A stretch of 5,690 nt of DNA from CALLMJ01 sp964493765. Lineage in GTDB: Bacteria > Bacteroidota > Bacteroidia > J057 > CALLMJ01. The DNA lies in the NCBI GenBank assembly GCA_964493765.1, contig CAZBPK010000167.1, positions 1 to 5,690 of the forward strand, written 5' to 3'. The translations under genes were made by a program, and so were the position numbers. Below, in pieces: positions 5,679 to 5,690 of this stretch; position 1 is the stretch's first letter; each line of letters starts with the position of its first letter. The notes beneath the pieces are model-generated. The model worked only from the letters and a program-made list of their open reading frames with translations. It was not told where the DNA came from and did no database searches.

Positions 5679-5690
5679 CCTAAAAAAGTT

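Overview
The window comes from an AT-rich member of the Bacteroidota. Three things support this: a PorV/PorQ-type outer membrane protein of the type IX secretion (T9SS) group, promoter candidates of the Bacteroidota pattern (TTG, about 20 bases, then TAnnTTTG), and no clear Shine-Dalgarno sequences before the genes. The PorV2-like protein leans towards Cytophagales, but that is a guess. There are no tRNA or rRNA genes, CRISPR arrays or transposase genes.

Layout. Bases 1-343 hold no gene. They carry a candidate leftward promoter, the first copy of a GC-richer dispersed repeat (115-246), and a promoter for the PorV2-like gene (344-1426, +). After a short AT-rich gap with a strong promoter candidate comes a small membrane protein with a possible bacterial PH-like domain (1541-2170, +). 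Its stop codon overlaps the stop of the opposing gene inside the palindrome TTAATTAA. The minus strand then carries a compact three-gene operon read from 5295 down to 2163: an M16 zinc protease, an M28 zinc peptidase with transmembrane segments inside it, and a DUF2807 lipoprotein. Both junctions are 4-base ATGA overlaps, so transcription is probably shared and translation coupled. The right end (5296-5690) has the operon promoter, the second repeat copy (5377-5508) and a nested inverted repeat (5605-5678) running almost to the edge.

How the parts work together. Four of the five proteins are predicted to sit in or on the cell envelope; the M16 protease has no visible export signal. A role for the operon in envelope peptide or protein turnover is plausible but unproven. 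No T9SS partner of PorV2 lies nearby.

The most notable item is the repeat pair. The copies align without gaps over 132 bases with 108 identities. More than half of the differences fall in one arm, where both copies still form the same hairpin in the same register, with compensatory changes. This suggests a structured RNA, or a mobile or regulatory element selected for its fold, rather than random intergenic DNA.
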